A stretch of 64,000 nucleotides of DNA from Massilia sp. Root335 (GCF_001425685.1 NZ_LMCY01000032.1:1-64000); one strand, 5' to 3'. Shown: positions 7,352 to 14,548, numbered from the stretch's first letter. The notes: generated by a model not told the origin, from the sequence alone. Made by a program: numbers and translations.

Positions 7352-8794
7352 ATGCCCCTGCTTGCACTATCCCCCATCGTGTCCGTCAAGGTAAAACACC
7401 TCTGGAAGAAGCCTACCAGTTCCCTTCTTTACTATCGTCGTCGTATTCCTGACGACATCAAGCCTCTGCTGGAAGCCTCACGTTCCGAATGGGCAGGGAA
7501 GGAACAAATCGTAATCAGTCTGCAAACGGATGATCCTAAGGCCGCTGCATCCAAGATCGCCAAGCTGGCCGAGCAACACGATAAGGAATGGGAACAGTTA
7601 CGCAATCCGTCCAAAGCCGGGGCGCTGGCCCAGGCAGAAAGTTTTCTTAGGGCTAGAGGTATCGACCCTGGTGCACCAAAAGCAGACGAGGAAGCGTTAG
7701 GCATCTTCTTCGATATGGTCGAAGATGGTCTTCCTACCAAGGTCAAGGACCATCTGCAAGAAGCATACGAGCATGACTACCCGATCAATCCGAAACGGGA
7801 TATTGAGCCGTACCTGCCCCCCGTTGTCGCTACGGCCTTCCAAATTGCCCAGGGACGCCGGGAATTCACGTTGAGCGATTGCCTTGATCAGTACGTCGCT
7901 TCCCGCTCTGAAAAGACCGCCAGATCAGGCAAGATTGCCTTTGGGTATCTGAGGGCCTTCTTCAAGTCGGATCGTCCGCTTGGGTCAATCCGTCGTCAGG
8001 ACGTGAACGAATTCGTGAAGTGGCTTCTTGCTGGCGAACACAATGATGACGGTAAGCCAATTACGACCACGACCGTTACCCGTTACCTGAACTGCATCAA
8101 CGCTGCGGTTAGGCGCGCAATCAAGGAAAACGAACTCGACATTAAGAACCAGTTTTCCAGTGTTGAGATTCCCAACGCTGGCAAGGATGCTCAGGCGCGT
8201 CTTCCGTTTGATTTGCACCAATTGAAGTCGCTGCATCGTGCCGTGGATGAATGGGTCGCTGTTAAAGGCTGGGATCAGCCCCGCTGTATCGTCACGGTCC
8301 TGGCCGAAACCGGCTGTAGGTTGGCCGAAGTCACAGGCTTGGCATCAGCCGATGTTTATCTCGATACCGAAACCCCTTATATCGATCTCAAGGAACACCC
8401 GTGGCGCTCATTGAAGAACGAAACCAGTATTCGTAAGGTCCCTTTGACGCCTCGGGCCATGGAAGCCATCAAGGCCGCGCAGATTATCTCTGCTGATTCC
8501 AAATTTCTGTTTCCCCAATACACAACCGTGGAACAGTGCAGCATCAATTCGGTATCGGCAACCTTGATTAAATGGGTTCGTAGTCGTAGTGGCTTTGAAA
8601 ACGCAAAGGTGGATAATCATAGTCTGCGGCATTCGATGAAAGACCGTCTTCGCGCCGTCCAGTGCCCTGATTCCGTCCAAGACCAGATTCTTGGTCACAA
8701 ATCCCAAGGCATCGGCGCTGGATACGGCCAGGGGTATCCTTTGGAAGTGTTAGCCGAGTGGCTCAACAAGGCCGTGGCGGCTGTTTGGGTTTAG
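7352..8794 (+). CDS. tyrosine recombinase (phage-type integrase)
   Basis: A 480-residue site-specific recombinase likely to insert and excise the island at tRNA-Thr. The N-terminal part (residues 1-170) has an integrase-type opening (LYYRRRIPDDI). The core-binding domain is about residues 172-265 and the catalytic domain about 285-475. Visible active-site residues are Arg323 (GCRLAEV), His423 and Arg426 (HSLRHS), His449 (LGHK) and the nucleophile Tyr458 (GAGYGQG); Lys355 or Lys362 could be the catalytic lysine. No good ribosome site precedes the chosen ATG. Lower G+C than the host genes indicates transfer. Confidence 0.92.
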   Translation: MPLLALSPIVSVKVKHLWKKPTSSLLYYRRRIPDDIKPLLEASRSEWAGKEQIVISLQTDDPKAAASKIAKLAEQHDKEWEQLRNPSKAGALAQAESFLRARGIDPGAPKADEEALGIFFDMVEDGLPTKVKDHLQEAYEHDYPINPKRDIEPYLPPVVATAFQIAQGRREFTLSDCLDQYVASRSEKTARSGKIAFGYLRAFFKSDRPLGSIRRQDVNEFVKWLLAGEHNDDGKPITTTTVTRYLNCINAAVRRAIKENELDIKNQFSSVEIPNAGKDAQARLPFDLHQLKSLHRAVDEWVAVKGWDQPRCIVTVLAETGCRLAEVTGLASADVYLDTETPYIDLKEHPWRSLKNETSIRKVPLTPRAMEAIKAAQIISADSKFLFPQYTTVEQCSINSVSATLIKWVRSRSGFENAKVDNHSLRHSMKDRLRAVQCPDSVQDQILGHKSQGIGAGYGQGYPLEVLAEWLNKAVAAVWV

Positions 8795-9301
8795 GTTGCC
8801 ACAGGACGCCATAAGAAGGCCTGCATACTGTTTGTGCGACGAGGGTAGGGGTTGTCTAGTCTTGCATGGAAAAACGCATTGTAGGGCTTCTGAGTGCATC
8901 CTGTGGCGTTGCGCGGATGTTTAAGAAGAAGCTGGCTGGATCGAAAAAACACCGATCAGGGCAGCATGGCTGACTTCCCGCCTTGAAGACTAATATGCAC
9001 AGAAAGCATTGATAAAGTACACGATACGTTGCCGCCTTTCAGGGCACCTCAAGAAGCCCCACAGGACCACGTAGACCGTTACGGCTAGGTAGGCATTCCC
9101 TACCTCAAGAAACGCAACAGGCGGCTTCTAGGCCCTCCTGAGGCGCGCTGTAGTCGTGCATATGGGACGGACACTAAGAAAAAACACCAATCAAGAACAT
9201 CTGTCTTGACTGGTAAAGAAGACAATCAATCCCATACGGGGTAGACCCATCATCCCTATGGATACCTTTGGATTACCTTAGGTTGGTATAGGTTTAGGCA
9301 T

Positions 9302-9353
9302 GGGTGCAAAGCTAAAGGGAAGACCTTTAGTTATTGTCATTTAGAATGCACCC
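9302..9353. other. nested hairpin, possible structured RNA
   Basis: GGGTGCA (9302-9308) pairs with TGCACCC (9347-9353). Inside it CTAAAGG (9312-9318) pairs perfectly with CCTTTAG (9324-9330) across a 5-base loop. Two perfect 7-bp stems, one enclosing the other, are unlikely by chance in so short a stretch. Function unknown. Confidence 0.4.
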
Positions 9354-9455
9354 TTAGGGGCTACTTAGGCATCTACAGAATCTACAGTTGCACTAGAGTT
9401 ATCTTTAGTGTGCCCCCTACCCCCACAACGGTAGTGTCGTCGGCCTTGTCTTCTC

Positions 9456-9474
9456 TTAGCTGTACCTTTTAGCT
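9456..9474. repeat. spaced TTAGCT motif, copy 1
   Basis: TTAGCT-N7-TTAGCT (13 bases start to start), preceded by TTCTC. Copies 2 and 3 are at 9522-9540 and 11357-11375 with the same spacing and a shared GT after the first half. Confidence 0.5.
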
Positions 9475-9521
9475 TTTAAGGCCAATGTCAGGTTTCCCAG
9501 GCTCGGCAAGCTTCCTTCTCC

Positions 9522-9540
9522 TTAGCTGTGGAGTTTAGCT
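9522..9540. repeat. spaced TTAGCT motif, copy 2
   Basis: TTAGCT-N7-TTAGCT with identical 13-base spacing, again preceded by TTCTCC. It lies 66 bases after copy 1. Confidence 0.5.
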
Positions 9541-9679
9541 TTGTCTGAGAAGCGCTGGCTCAACTGAGTAGGTTCGTCTGACTTCCCTTGTCATTCCGAC
9601 GCACCCCTGACCACATACGGAATGTGTTATGGAAAATCTAGTGACGGGCGGGGCGCTTACAGCATCCGTGCGGACGGTC

Positions 9680-9773
9680 TCAGCGTAGCAACTTGAATGC
9701 CCTGGCTCGGGCATCCTTTTCATCCCTGTGTTCTTTGATGCGGGCAAGCTTCGCATTGAGGATTCCGTCTGCC
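9680..9773 (-). pseudogene. 3' remnant of a gene cut by the IS3-family element
   Basis: Immediately beyond the right end of the IS an open frame encodes 30 residues ending KARARAFKLLR-like (read as ...RDEKDARARAFKLLR) and stops at 9680. It is highly charged and helical, as expected for a phage protein C-terminus. It is on the same strand as the antirepressor 5' fragment at 11093-11251, so it is probably the tail of that gene, but the join cannot be proved because sequence between the two parts is missing. Confidence 0.45.
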
Positions 9774-9807
9774 TGAACCGCCCCGGGAACCGTGGAGGCT
9801 AATTGGT

Positions 9808-10659
9808 TTAAGTTAATGCAGTTTCATCGGCAGCGGTTTTGAGCTGCCGGTAGTAGTTTGCCTCAGCTTCGGCGGGCGGGACATAGCCGAGTGGTTCCAT
9901 CAGCCGATGGTGGTTGAACCAGGCCACCCATTCCAAGGTTGCCAGCTCGACAGATTCCCGAGTTTTCCAAGTCCGGCGATGAATCAATTCCGTCTTGTAC
10001 AAACCGTTGATCGTTTCAGCCAGCGCGTTGTCGTAGCTGTCGCCCCGACTACCAACCGACGGTTCGATGCCCGCTTCGGCCAGACGTTCGCTGTAGCGGA
10101 TACTCAGATATTGCGAGCCTCTATCGGAGTGATGGATCAAAGTTCCATTGTCACCGGGCTGGCGAGCATACAGCGCCTGTTCAAGCGCATCCAGAACGAA
10201 ATCAGTGGTCATCGACGAACTGACCCGCCAGCCGACAATGCGCCGGGCGAACACGTCCACTACGAAGGCTACGTACAACCAGCCCTGCCACGTTGAAACG
10301 TATGTGAAGTCCGACACCCACAGCTGATTTGGGCGGTCAGCAGAGAATTGCCGATTGACCCGATCCAGCGGACGTGGGGCGGCAACATCGGGAGTCGTTG
10401 TCCGGATTCGCTTGCCGCGTACAGCACCTTGCAAACCCAGTCGCTTCATCAAGCGCTCCACCGTGCAGCGGGCAACGACGATGCGTTCCCGGTTCATCTG
10501 CTTCCAGACTTTGACTGCGCCGTAGACCTGCATATTGGTCTGCCAAACCCGACTGATTTCCGGGCAGAGGATCTCATCTCGCTTCGCCCGGGCGCATAAC
10601 TTCGACGCATCACGAAGCTGTGCGGCATGGCGCCGATAACCCGACGGGGCAATCCGCAA
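9808..10659 (-). CDS. IS3-family transposase OrfB (DDE integrase domain)
   Basis: At least 283 residues with the rve-type DDE catalytic core: Asp in WVSDFTYV, Asp in IHHSDRGSQY and Glu in DNALAETINGLYKTEL, followed by the typical WFNHHRLMEPLGYVPPAEAE ending. The same frame is open upstream to about 10752 and overlaps orfA in the -1 frame, so the active transposase is probably an OrfAB fusion made by frameshifting. The TTG at 10659 is only the first internal start codon. The frame is intact. Confidence 0.9.
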   Translation of the reverse strand: MRIAPSGYRRHAAQLRDASKLCARAKRDEILCPEISRVWQTNMQVYGAVKVWKQMNRERIVVARCTVERLMKRLGLQGAVRGKRIRTTTPDVAAPRPLDRVNRQFSADRPNQLWVSDFTYVSTWQGWLYVAFVVDVFARRIVGWRVSSSMTTDFVLDALEQALYARQPGDNGTLIHHSDRGSQYLSIRYSERLAEAGIEPSVGSRGDSYDNALAETINGLYKTELIHRRTWKTRESVELATLEWVAWFNHHRLMEPLGYVPPAEAEANYYRQLKTAADETALT

Positions 10660-10715
10660 GACCTTGCAGATCGGCTCGACCCCGAAGGTGTCGCGATGCT
10701 GATCAATAAAGGCCT

Positions 10716-11042
10716 TCAGGATTTCAACCGGCGGTCGAGCTCCGCCTGGGCGAAAAACGCACTCGCCAGCTTCAGGATTTCGTTGGCTCGCCGCAGTTCC
10801 TTGTTCTCGCGCTCCAAGGCTTTGAGTCGCTCACGCTCGTCTGTCGTCACTCCTGCACGCTCACCTTGATCAATCTGGTCGCGCTTGATCCATTCATGCA
10901 GTGTTTGCGGCGTACAGCCGATCATCCCTGCGATTGACTCGACCGCCGCCCAGAGCGACGGATGCTCATCACGCTGCTCCCGTACCAGACGGACTGCGCG
11001 CTCCCGGACTTCCGGCGAAAATTTGCTTGGCTTCTTGTTCAT
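10716..11042 (-). CDS. IS3-family transposase OrfA (HTH)
   Basis: A 108-residue DNA-binding protein that recognises the IS ends. It has a helix-turn-helix (about residues 10-55, including [16 protein letters not shown]) and a leucine-zipper-like coiled coil (residues 67-92, [18 protein letters not shown]). The TTTTTC run at 10752-10757 (minus strand), near the end of the frame, is a candidate site for the -1 slip into orfB. Confidence 0.9.
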   Translation of the reverse strand: MNKKPSKFSPEVRERAVRLVREQRDEHPSLWAAVESIAGMIGCTPQTLHEWIKRDQIDQGERAGVTTDERERLKALERENKELRRANEILKLASAFFAQAELDRRLKS

Positions 11043-11092
11043 AGCTCCATTCTCTCAAGAGTTGGAGCCTCCACCAAATCCGGGGCGGTTCA

Positions 11093-11251
11093 GTTCTTGA
11101 TTTCTAAAGCATCGCAAACGTCTGCCGCAACGAACCACGGGGTTCCGTAGTCGTCAACGGTAGTGCGGATTGAACTTTCTTTGAAAACGAAAGATGCAGG
11201 GGAAGTTCTTAGGGAACGCGAAGGGGTTGCTACGTTGTTACTGTTGTTCAT
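11093..11251 (-). pseudogene. 5' fragment of a BRO/antirepressor-type phage gene, cut by the IS
   Basis: Reading from ATG at 11251, 53 codons run into the IS, whose first bases TGA supply the stop. Residues 24-53 (including GTPWFVAADVCDALEI) are the start of a BRO-N domain, found in prophage antirepressors. A full protein would be several times longer. The rest of the domain is missing; a possible tail remains at 9680-9773. It is too short to be functional. Confidence 0.7.
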
Positions 11252-11625
11252 TTGGATAGTTAGGTTAGGAATGTATGGATTTCATGGTGCAATTCACACA
11301 ACAGATGCACATGAATCATGAGGTTGACAGGCGCGGTTTAAAATACCTGTTCTCTCTAAGCTGTAGCTTTTAGCCTTACCCCATCCAAAGGCCCTAACAC
11401 GAGCTACAAGGCGGTCAAAGGCCAGTCATGGGGGAAACCCCTTACTCAATAAGAAAGTGCCCCTGAGACCCGCTATTGAGGCCAGAAGGCAATTGCCTAA
11501 TTGACCTCAGATGCGCTAACCCAACATCCACCGTTTCCCTTCCAAAGACAGGAAGGTTGCATTACCTATAAAAAAAATTAATAACAACCAACAAATCTAT
11601 GCGCCGTTCATATAACCCTGGCGCC
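11252..11625. other. non-coding island stretch
   Basis: About 370 bases without a gene. It holds copy 3 of the spaced TTAGCT motif, a palindrome GGCAATTGCC flanked by TGAGG and CCTCA near 11477-11508, a TTGACA near 11323, and an AT-rich run before the recombinase stop codon. No ORF with family resemblance was seen. Confidence 0.4.
11357..11375. repeat. spaced TTAGCT motif, copy 3
   Basis: TAAGCT-N7-TTAGCC, the same 13-base start-to-start spacing and the same TTCTC-type lead as copies 1 and 2, one base different in each half. It lies on the far side of the IS from the other two copies, so the array predates the IS insertion. Confidence 0.45.
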
Positions 11626-12204
11626 TTACGCCATGGCGATCCGAATCCGCATTACCGTTTGACGGGACGTATCAAACGCCTTAGCAATCTGCGCAACGGC
11701 TACGCCTGCTTTGATCTGTTCCTTTACCTGTTCCTGCTGGGCTACCGTAAGGGCCGATGGTCGTCCAAAGGCTTTCCCTTCGGCCTTAGCACGTTTAATC
11801 CCTGCATTGGTCCGTTCGATCAGCAAATCACGCTCAAACTCAGCCACAGCGTTAATAACCTGCATGGTCATCTTGCCTGCTGGGCTGGTAAGGTCAACGC
11901 CACCCAAGGCCAGACAATGAACCTTGACGCCAGAAGCTTCCAAACGCTCAACAGTAGCCCGTACGTCCATCGCATTACGTCCAAGACGGTCAAGCTTCGT
12001 CACGACCAATATGTCCCCTGCTTCCAGCTTGTCGAGCAGCTTAGCGAACCCCTGACGTTCCAAGGCAGCTACCGAACCCGATACCGTTTCGGACACGATG
12101 CGCTGTTTGGCGACGGCAAAGCCTGCTGCTGCGATTTCTTGAACTTGGTTCTCCGTGGTTTGGTCGTTGGTCGAAACACGGCAGTAAGCGAACAGGCGGG
12201 ACAT
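11626..12204 (-). CDS. serine recombinase, resolvase/invertase family
   Basis: A 192-residue small serine recombinase. The catalytic domain (1-135) has the nucleophile Ser11 in YCRVSTNDQ and the conserved [11 protein letters not shown] arginines. The long E helix precedes a C-terminal HTH (about 150-190, [15 protein letters not shown] and [15 protein letters not shown]). Length matches Tn3-type resolvases and Gin/Hin invertases. An array of TGTNCGAAA half-sites starts 13 bases upstream of its ATG, as expected for a res site next to its own gene. No transposase of the Tn3 type is nearby. Confidence 0.92.
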   Translation of the reverse strand: MSRLFAYCRVSTNDQTTENQVQEIAAAGFAVAKQRIVSETVSGSVAALERQGFAKLLDKLEAGDILVVTKLDRLGRNAMDVRATVERLEASGVKVHCLALGGVDLTSPAGKMTMQVINAVAEFERDLLIERTNAGIKRAKAEGKAFGRPSALTVAQQEQVKEQIKAGVAVAQIAKAFDTSRQTVMRIRIAMA

Positions 12205-12216
12205 GGGATTCCTATG

Positions 12217-12319
12217 TGTACGAAAGTGATGTACGAATCATAGGGTCTGTACGAAACTACGTCAAGCCTACTTTCGGACAGTCATATTCGGCATGTACGT
12301 AAGCGGTCGGTTTCGGACA
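12217..12319. promoter_or_regulatory. putative res site: six TGTNCGAAA-type half-sites
   Basis: TGTACGAAA at 12217-12225, TGTACGAAT at 12230-12238, TGTACGAAA at 12248-12256, inverted TTTCGGACA at 12272-12280, TGTACGTAA at 12294-12302 and inverted TTTCGGACA at 12311-12319. Two inverted pairs span 33 bp (12248-12280) and 26 bp (12294-12319), close to resolvase subsite lengths. The array sits between the divergent recombinase and TIR genes, so recombinase binding would also repress both promoters. Confidence 0.6.
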
Positions 12320-13210
12320 GTTAAGCTGCCAACTCGACAACCATCATCCGATGTAGAATTCTTGCTTGAATTAAGTTTCGGGGGATTAGTGGACGATCAG
12401 GAAGCCTTGGCTGCGTTAGACGAGTTTCGGAAACGACTCACAGGGGAAGTTGCGCAAGCATTTCAATCACGCGGAGCAACATACGGCAGGGAACGCTTTA
12501 GCGCGTGGAGAAGGCGTTTTGCGAAGTTCCTTGATGAACATTTCCCTGGTGAATCATCAGTCCTGAATGCAAAGCTGACACATTACGTACTTTCAGCGCA
12601 TTTCGGGGAATCTGATGAGCAGCAATTCTGGCGAGTAGACGGGGACATCGTCCTATCCTACATCGATTCTTTAAAACTCGACATCGAACATGGCGAATAT
12701 GAAGCAGCAACAGCAACCGCACGAAGTAAGAAATCTGTGAAAGGCGCGAAAATGCAAAAAAGCAAAGGTCAGACCAAGGTTTTTATCGTTCACGGGCATG
12801 ATGAACTTACGAAAATTAAGACAGCCCGATTCGTCGAGTCCCTGGGCTTTGAGGCCATCATTTTGCATGAACAAGTTAGTAATAATAAAACCATTATTGA
12901 GAAGATTGAAACTTATACCGATGTCGATTTCGCAATAGTTCTCTACACGCCTGATGATAAAGGTGAAGCAAACGCTGCCGTCGCTGACGGAAAGCTCAAG
13001 TCGCGCGCAAGGCAGAACGTCGTCTTCGAACACGGCTACCTGATGGGTAGGCTTGGCCGCGACTGCGTAGTTCCCTTGGTCAATGGAGATATCGAACTGC
13101 CCGGTGACATCAGCGGCATGGTTTACGTAACCGACGCTAACTGGGAGATTACCGTGGCTAGAGAAATGAAAAGCGTTGGCCTGGATGTGGACTTCAATAA
13201 GCTTGCTTAG
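12293..13210 (+). CDS. TIR-domain protein (PF10137 type), candidate antiphage NADase
   Basis: A 305-residue protein. Residues 30-135 form a helical domain of unknown role (DDQEALAALDEFRKRL...). After a basic linker (144-160) a C-terminal TIR-like nucleotide-binding domain covers residues 162-285: KVFIVHGHDEL, then VDFAIVLYTPDDKGE, then QNVVFEHGYLMGRLGR with the likely catalytic Glu246. This family includes TIR effectors of CBASS and Pycsar that cleave NAD+. No cyclase or other partner gene is adjacent. The start is uncertain: ATG 12293 lies inside a recombinase half-site, and GTG 12389 follows a GGGGGA with short spacing. Confidence 0.75.
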   Translation: MYVSGRFRTVKLPTRQPSSDVEFLLELSFGGLVDDQEALAALDEFRKRLTGEVAQAFQSRGATYGRERFSAWRRRFAKFLDEHFPGESSVLNAKLTHYVLSAHFGESDEQQFWRVDGDIVLSYIDSLKLDIEHGEYEAATATARSKKSVKGAKMQKSKGQTKVFIVHGHDELTKIKTARFVESLGFEAIILHEQVSNNKTIIEKIETYTDVDFAIVLYTPDDKGEANAAVADGKLKSRARQNVVFEHGYLMGRLGRDCVVPLVNGDIELPGDISGMVYVTDANWEITVAREMKSVGLDVDFNKLA

Positions 13211-13691
13211 GGTTTCAATTCCGTGGGGCATGTCTCGACAATCTGACGTACCTCGCAAGCCCTCACTGAATTCCATTGATGGCACTAACCTGATATGCCA
13301 AACTGGGCAAACGATGTAGACGCTAGGGATTAATAAACCCAAGCATTTCTTCGATGCTTGCGCTGTGGCTTTTCGTTACACCGATACCGACCACGAGGAC
13401 GAACCCTGAACCGGCCTAAGTACCCCCGGGGCTGTAATCATCAGCCGATTTTCAATAAAAGGGTTAAAGGCCGATTTTCAGTTTTGTTGTTGGGGCTTCG
13501 ATGAGCGGGTAGATTTCCTGCACGCCGACCAGAGGTAATGCGGAACCTCTCAGGTATCACATGGGCATCACATCGGGTAACACAAGGCATCTTTGGCGCT
13601 CGACCAGTACCGCTTGCGCTCATCAGTAAGTCATTGATATGATTAGGTTTTGCAGCCCCCTTAGCCCCACTTGTGCATAGGTTAAGACGCT
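13211..13691. other. non-coding right end of the island
   Basis: About 480 bases without a convincing gene. It contains a small AAGCAT/ATGCTT hairpin near 13344, a direct repeat GCCGATTTTCA (about 13444 and 13471), an AGAGGT/ACCTCT hairpin near 13531-13550 and the arm-like repeats at 13553-13572. This fits the attR side of an integrated element. Confidence 0.45.
13553..13572. repeat. arm-type-like repeats near attR
   Basis: GGTATCACA (13553-13561) and GGGCATCACA (13563-13572) match GGTATCACA and GGGTATCAT near attL (7308-7328). Shared repeats at both ends of an element are expected for integrase arm-type sites. Confidence 0.45.
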
Positions 13692-13716
13692 GGTTCGATG
13701 TTTGCAGCCGGCACCA
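13692..13716 (+). other. right attachment site (attR), degenerate tRNA-Thr 3' end
   Basis: Repeats the last 25 bases of tRNA-Thr with four substitutions clustered in the T loop and stem; the terminal 14 bases through CCA are identical. The T stem would not pair, so this is not a functional tRNA. Confidence 0.8.
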
Positions 13717-13730
13717 AGAATATGCAGCAA

Positions 13731-13770
13731 AAACAAAGGGTTACGAGCTTACGCTCGTAACCCTTTGTTT
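13731..13770. terminator. strong bidirectional terminator
   Basis: An 18-bp perfect stem (13731-13748 with 13753-13770) around the loop TTAC, flanked by A and T runs on its two sides. It begins 14 bases after the attR CCA end, where a tRNA terminator would be expected, so before the island inserted it probably ended tRNA-Thr. It also lies just past the PEP-CTERM gene on the minus strand. Confidence 0.85.
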
Positions 13771-13787
13771 TATCCGCTCAGCGCAGC

Positions 13788-14411
13788 TTACGAACGCTTG
13801 CGACGCCCCGCGATCGCCAGCGCCCCAATACCCAGCAGCATCAGCGACGCCGGTTCCGGCACATCCGCCGGCGGTGTCACGACGGCCGTGTCGACGTTCA
13901 AAATGTCGAACGCCCAGTGCGCATCACGTTTGTCGCCGGCCGCATCCACGAAGCCGTTGCGGAAGTTCTGGTTGGCCACACCGTCGAACGCGAAGCCGTC
14001 GGACAGGTTGGCGCCGAGGGCGAAGTTATCGAATTGCTGGATCGTTACCGTGTAGGTGCCTGCCGCCAGAGCGTTCTTGTAGTTGACGTCATAGCAGCGC
14101 CCCGTCACCGCATCGCTCGCGACGTCCGGGCAGTGGGCGTCGTCCTGCTCGTCCAGCTTGGCGCCCGTCGAGTCGAACAACGCCAGGATCGGATCGAAGC
14201 CGCCACGCGCGATCGTGTCGCCATGGGCATTCACGCCGCCGGCATACGACCAGCTGCGCAACGTTACCGTCGACGTGCCGCTCACCACGAAGGTGAAGCT
14301 TTGCACGTCATTGTCATGATTGAAGTGACCCGTAAACGACAGGTCGGTCGCCTGTGCGCCCGTTGCAAAAACAGCCAATGCCAGCATGGCGGCAGCGGTC
14401 TTGAATTTCAT
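13788..14411 (-). CDS. PEP-CTERM sorted exported protein (DVUA0089-like)
   Basis: A 207-residue surface or secreted protein. Residues 1-21 are a signal peptide (MKFKTAAAMLALAVFATGAQA). The middle is a beta-rich domain with the D-P-x-L-A-L-F and AGTYTVTI segments typical of DVUA0089-like proteins. The C-terminus has VPEPASLMLLGIGALAIAG plus RRKRS, the PEP motif, membrane helix and basic tail cut by exosortase (XrtA). Four Cys-containing loop residues (CPDV, GRCYD) could form a disulfide. A sigma-54 promoter lies 55 bases upstream, so it should be co-regulated with other PEP-CTERM genes here. Confidence 0.85.
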   Translation of the reverse strand: MKFKTAAAMLALAVFATGAQATDLSFTGHFNHDNDVQSFTFVVSGTSTVTLRSWSYAGGVNAHGDTIARGGFDPILALFDSTGAKLDEQDDAHCPDVASDAVTGRCYDVNYKNALAAGTYTVTIQQFDNFALGANLSDGFAFDGVANQNFRNGFVDAAGDKRDAHWAFDILNVDTAVVTPPADVPEPASLMLLGIGALAIAGRRKRS

Positions 14412-14465
14412 TCTCGGTTCCTAGTTAATCTGAAACGTTTATCAAAAGTACCCGAGGCCGCTTGT

Positions 14466-14481
14466 AGCAAAACCTATGCCA
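14466..14481 (-). promoter_or_regulatory. sigma-54 promoter of the PEP-CTERM gene
   Basis: On the minus strand TGGCATAGGTTTTGCT matches the -24/-12 consensus TGGCAC-N5-TTGCW with the right 10-base gap between GG and GC and one mismatch in the conserved bases. It lies 55 bases from the ATG. Confidence 0.75.
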
Positions 14482-14532
14482 GTAACAAAAAGCAATTGAT
14501 TTATATAGATAATTTCGTTTATGCAATATAAA

Positions 14533-14548
14533 TGTAAAATTATTCGAC
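14533..14548 (-). promoter_or_regulatory. upstream activator motif (shared 16-mer)
   Basis: GTCGAATAATTTTACA on the minus strand, 52 bases upstream of the -24 element. Related 16-mers lie at 46910-46925 and 53625-53640, each upstream of a sigma-54 promoter. It is likely to bind a sigma-54 activator. Confidence 0.6.

Larger units (their letters stand above)
8795..9679. other. long non-coding, repeat-containing stretch of the island
   Basis: About 0.9 kb with no convincing gene. It holds an 18-base direct repeat (8943-8960 and 9178-9195, 16 of 18 identical), a GGTAGG/CCTACC hairpin near 9087-9103, a nested hairpin at 9302-9353 and two copies of a spaced TTAGCT motif (9456-9474, 9522-9540). The density of short repeats suggests regulatory or recombination-protein sites, or structured RNA. 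Confidence 0.5.
9774..11092 (-). mobile_element. IS3-family insertion sequence, 1,319 bp
   Basis: The element is bounded by 26-bp imperfect inverted repeats at 9774-9799 and 11067-11092 (outer 13 bases and inner 8 bases identical, starting TGAACCGCCCCGG). It carries two overlapping transposase frames on the minus strand in the usual orfA/orfB order. The 3-4 bases flanking each end do not match, so there is no target-site duplication, which suggests a deletion or recombination next to the element. It interrupts a BRO-type antirepressor gene. Confidence 0.9.
7225..13716. mobile_element. genomic island (integrative element) in tRNA-Thr, about 6.5 kb
   Basis: The island is bounded by the 14-bp identical core of the tRNA 3' end (7225-7238 and 13703-13716). 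It contains a tyrosine integrase beside attL, phage-type antirepressor remnants, an IS3-family element, a serine recombinase and a TIR-domain gene. Base composition is visibly lower in G+C than both flanks, and long stretches are non-coding. There are no structural, replication or conjugation genes, so it looks like a degenerate prophage or a small satellite island rather than a complete phage. Confidence 0.8.

Noticed and set aside
8795-9680. CRISPR array
   Set aside because: The repeats are two or three imperfect copies at irregular distances, with no regular spacers and no cas genes.
9535-9756. 73-codon frame on the minus strand in the island
   Set aside because: It overlaps the antirepressor tail in another frame, has no ribosome site and no domain I can name. 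It may be real but I cannot support it.
13441-13623. 60-codon frame on the minus strand near attR
   Set aside because: Pro/Arg-rich composition, no start signals, and it covers the arm-like repeats; more likely non-coding.
13673-13716. second tRNA gene at the island end
   Set aside because: Only the 3' quarter is similar and the T stem does not pair; it is an attachment-site copy.
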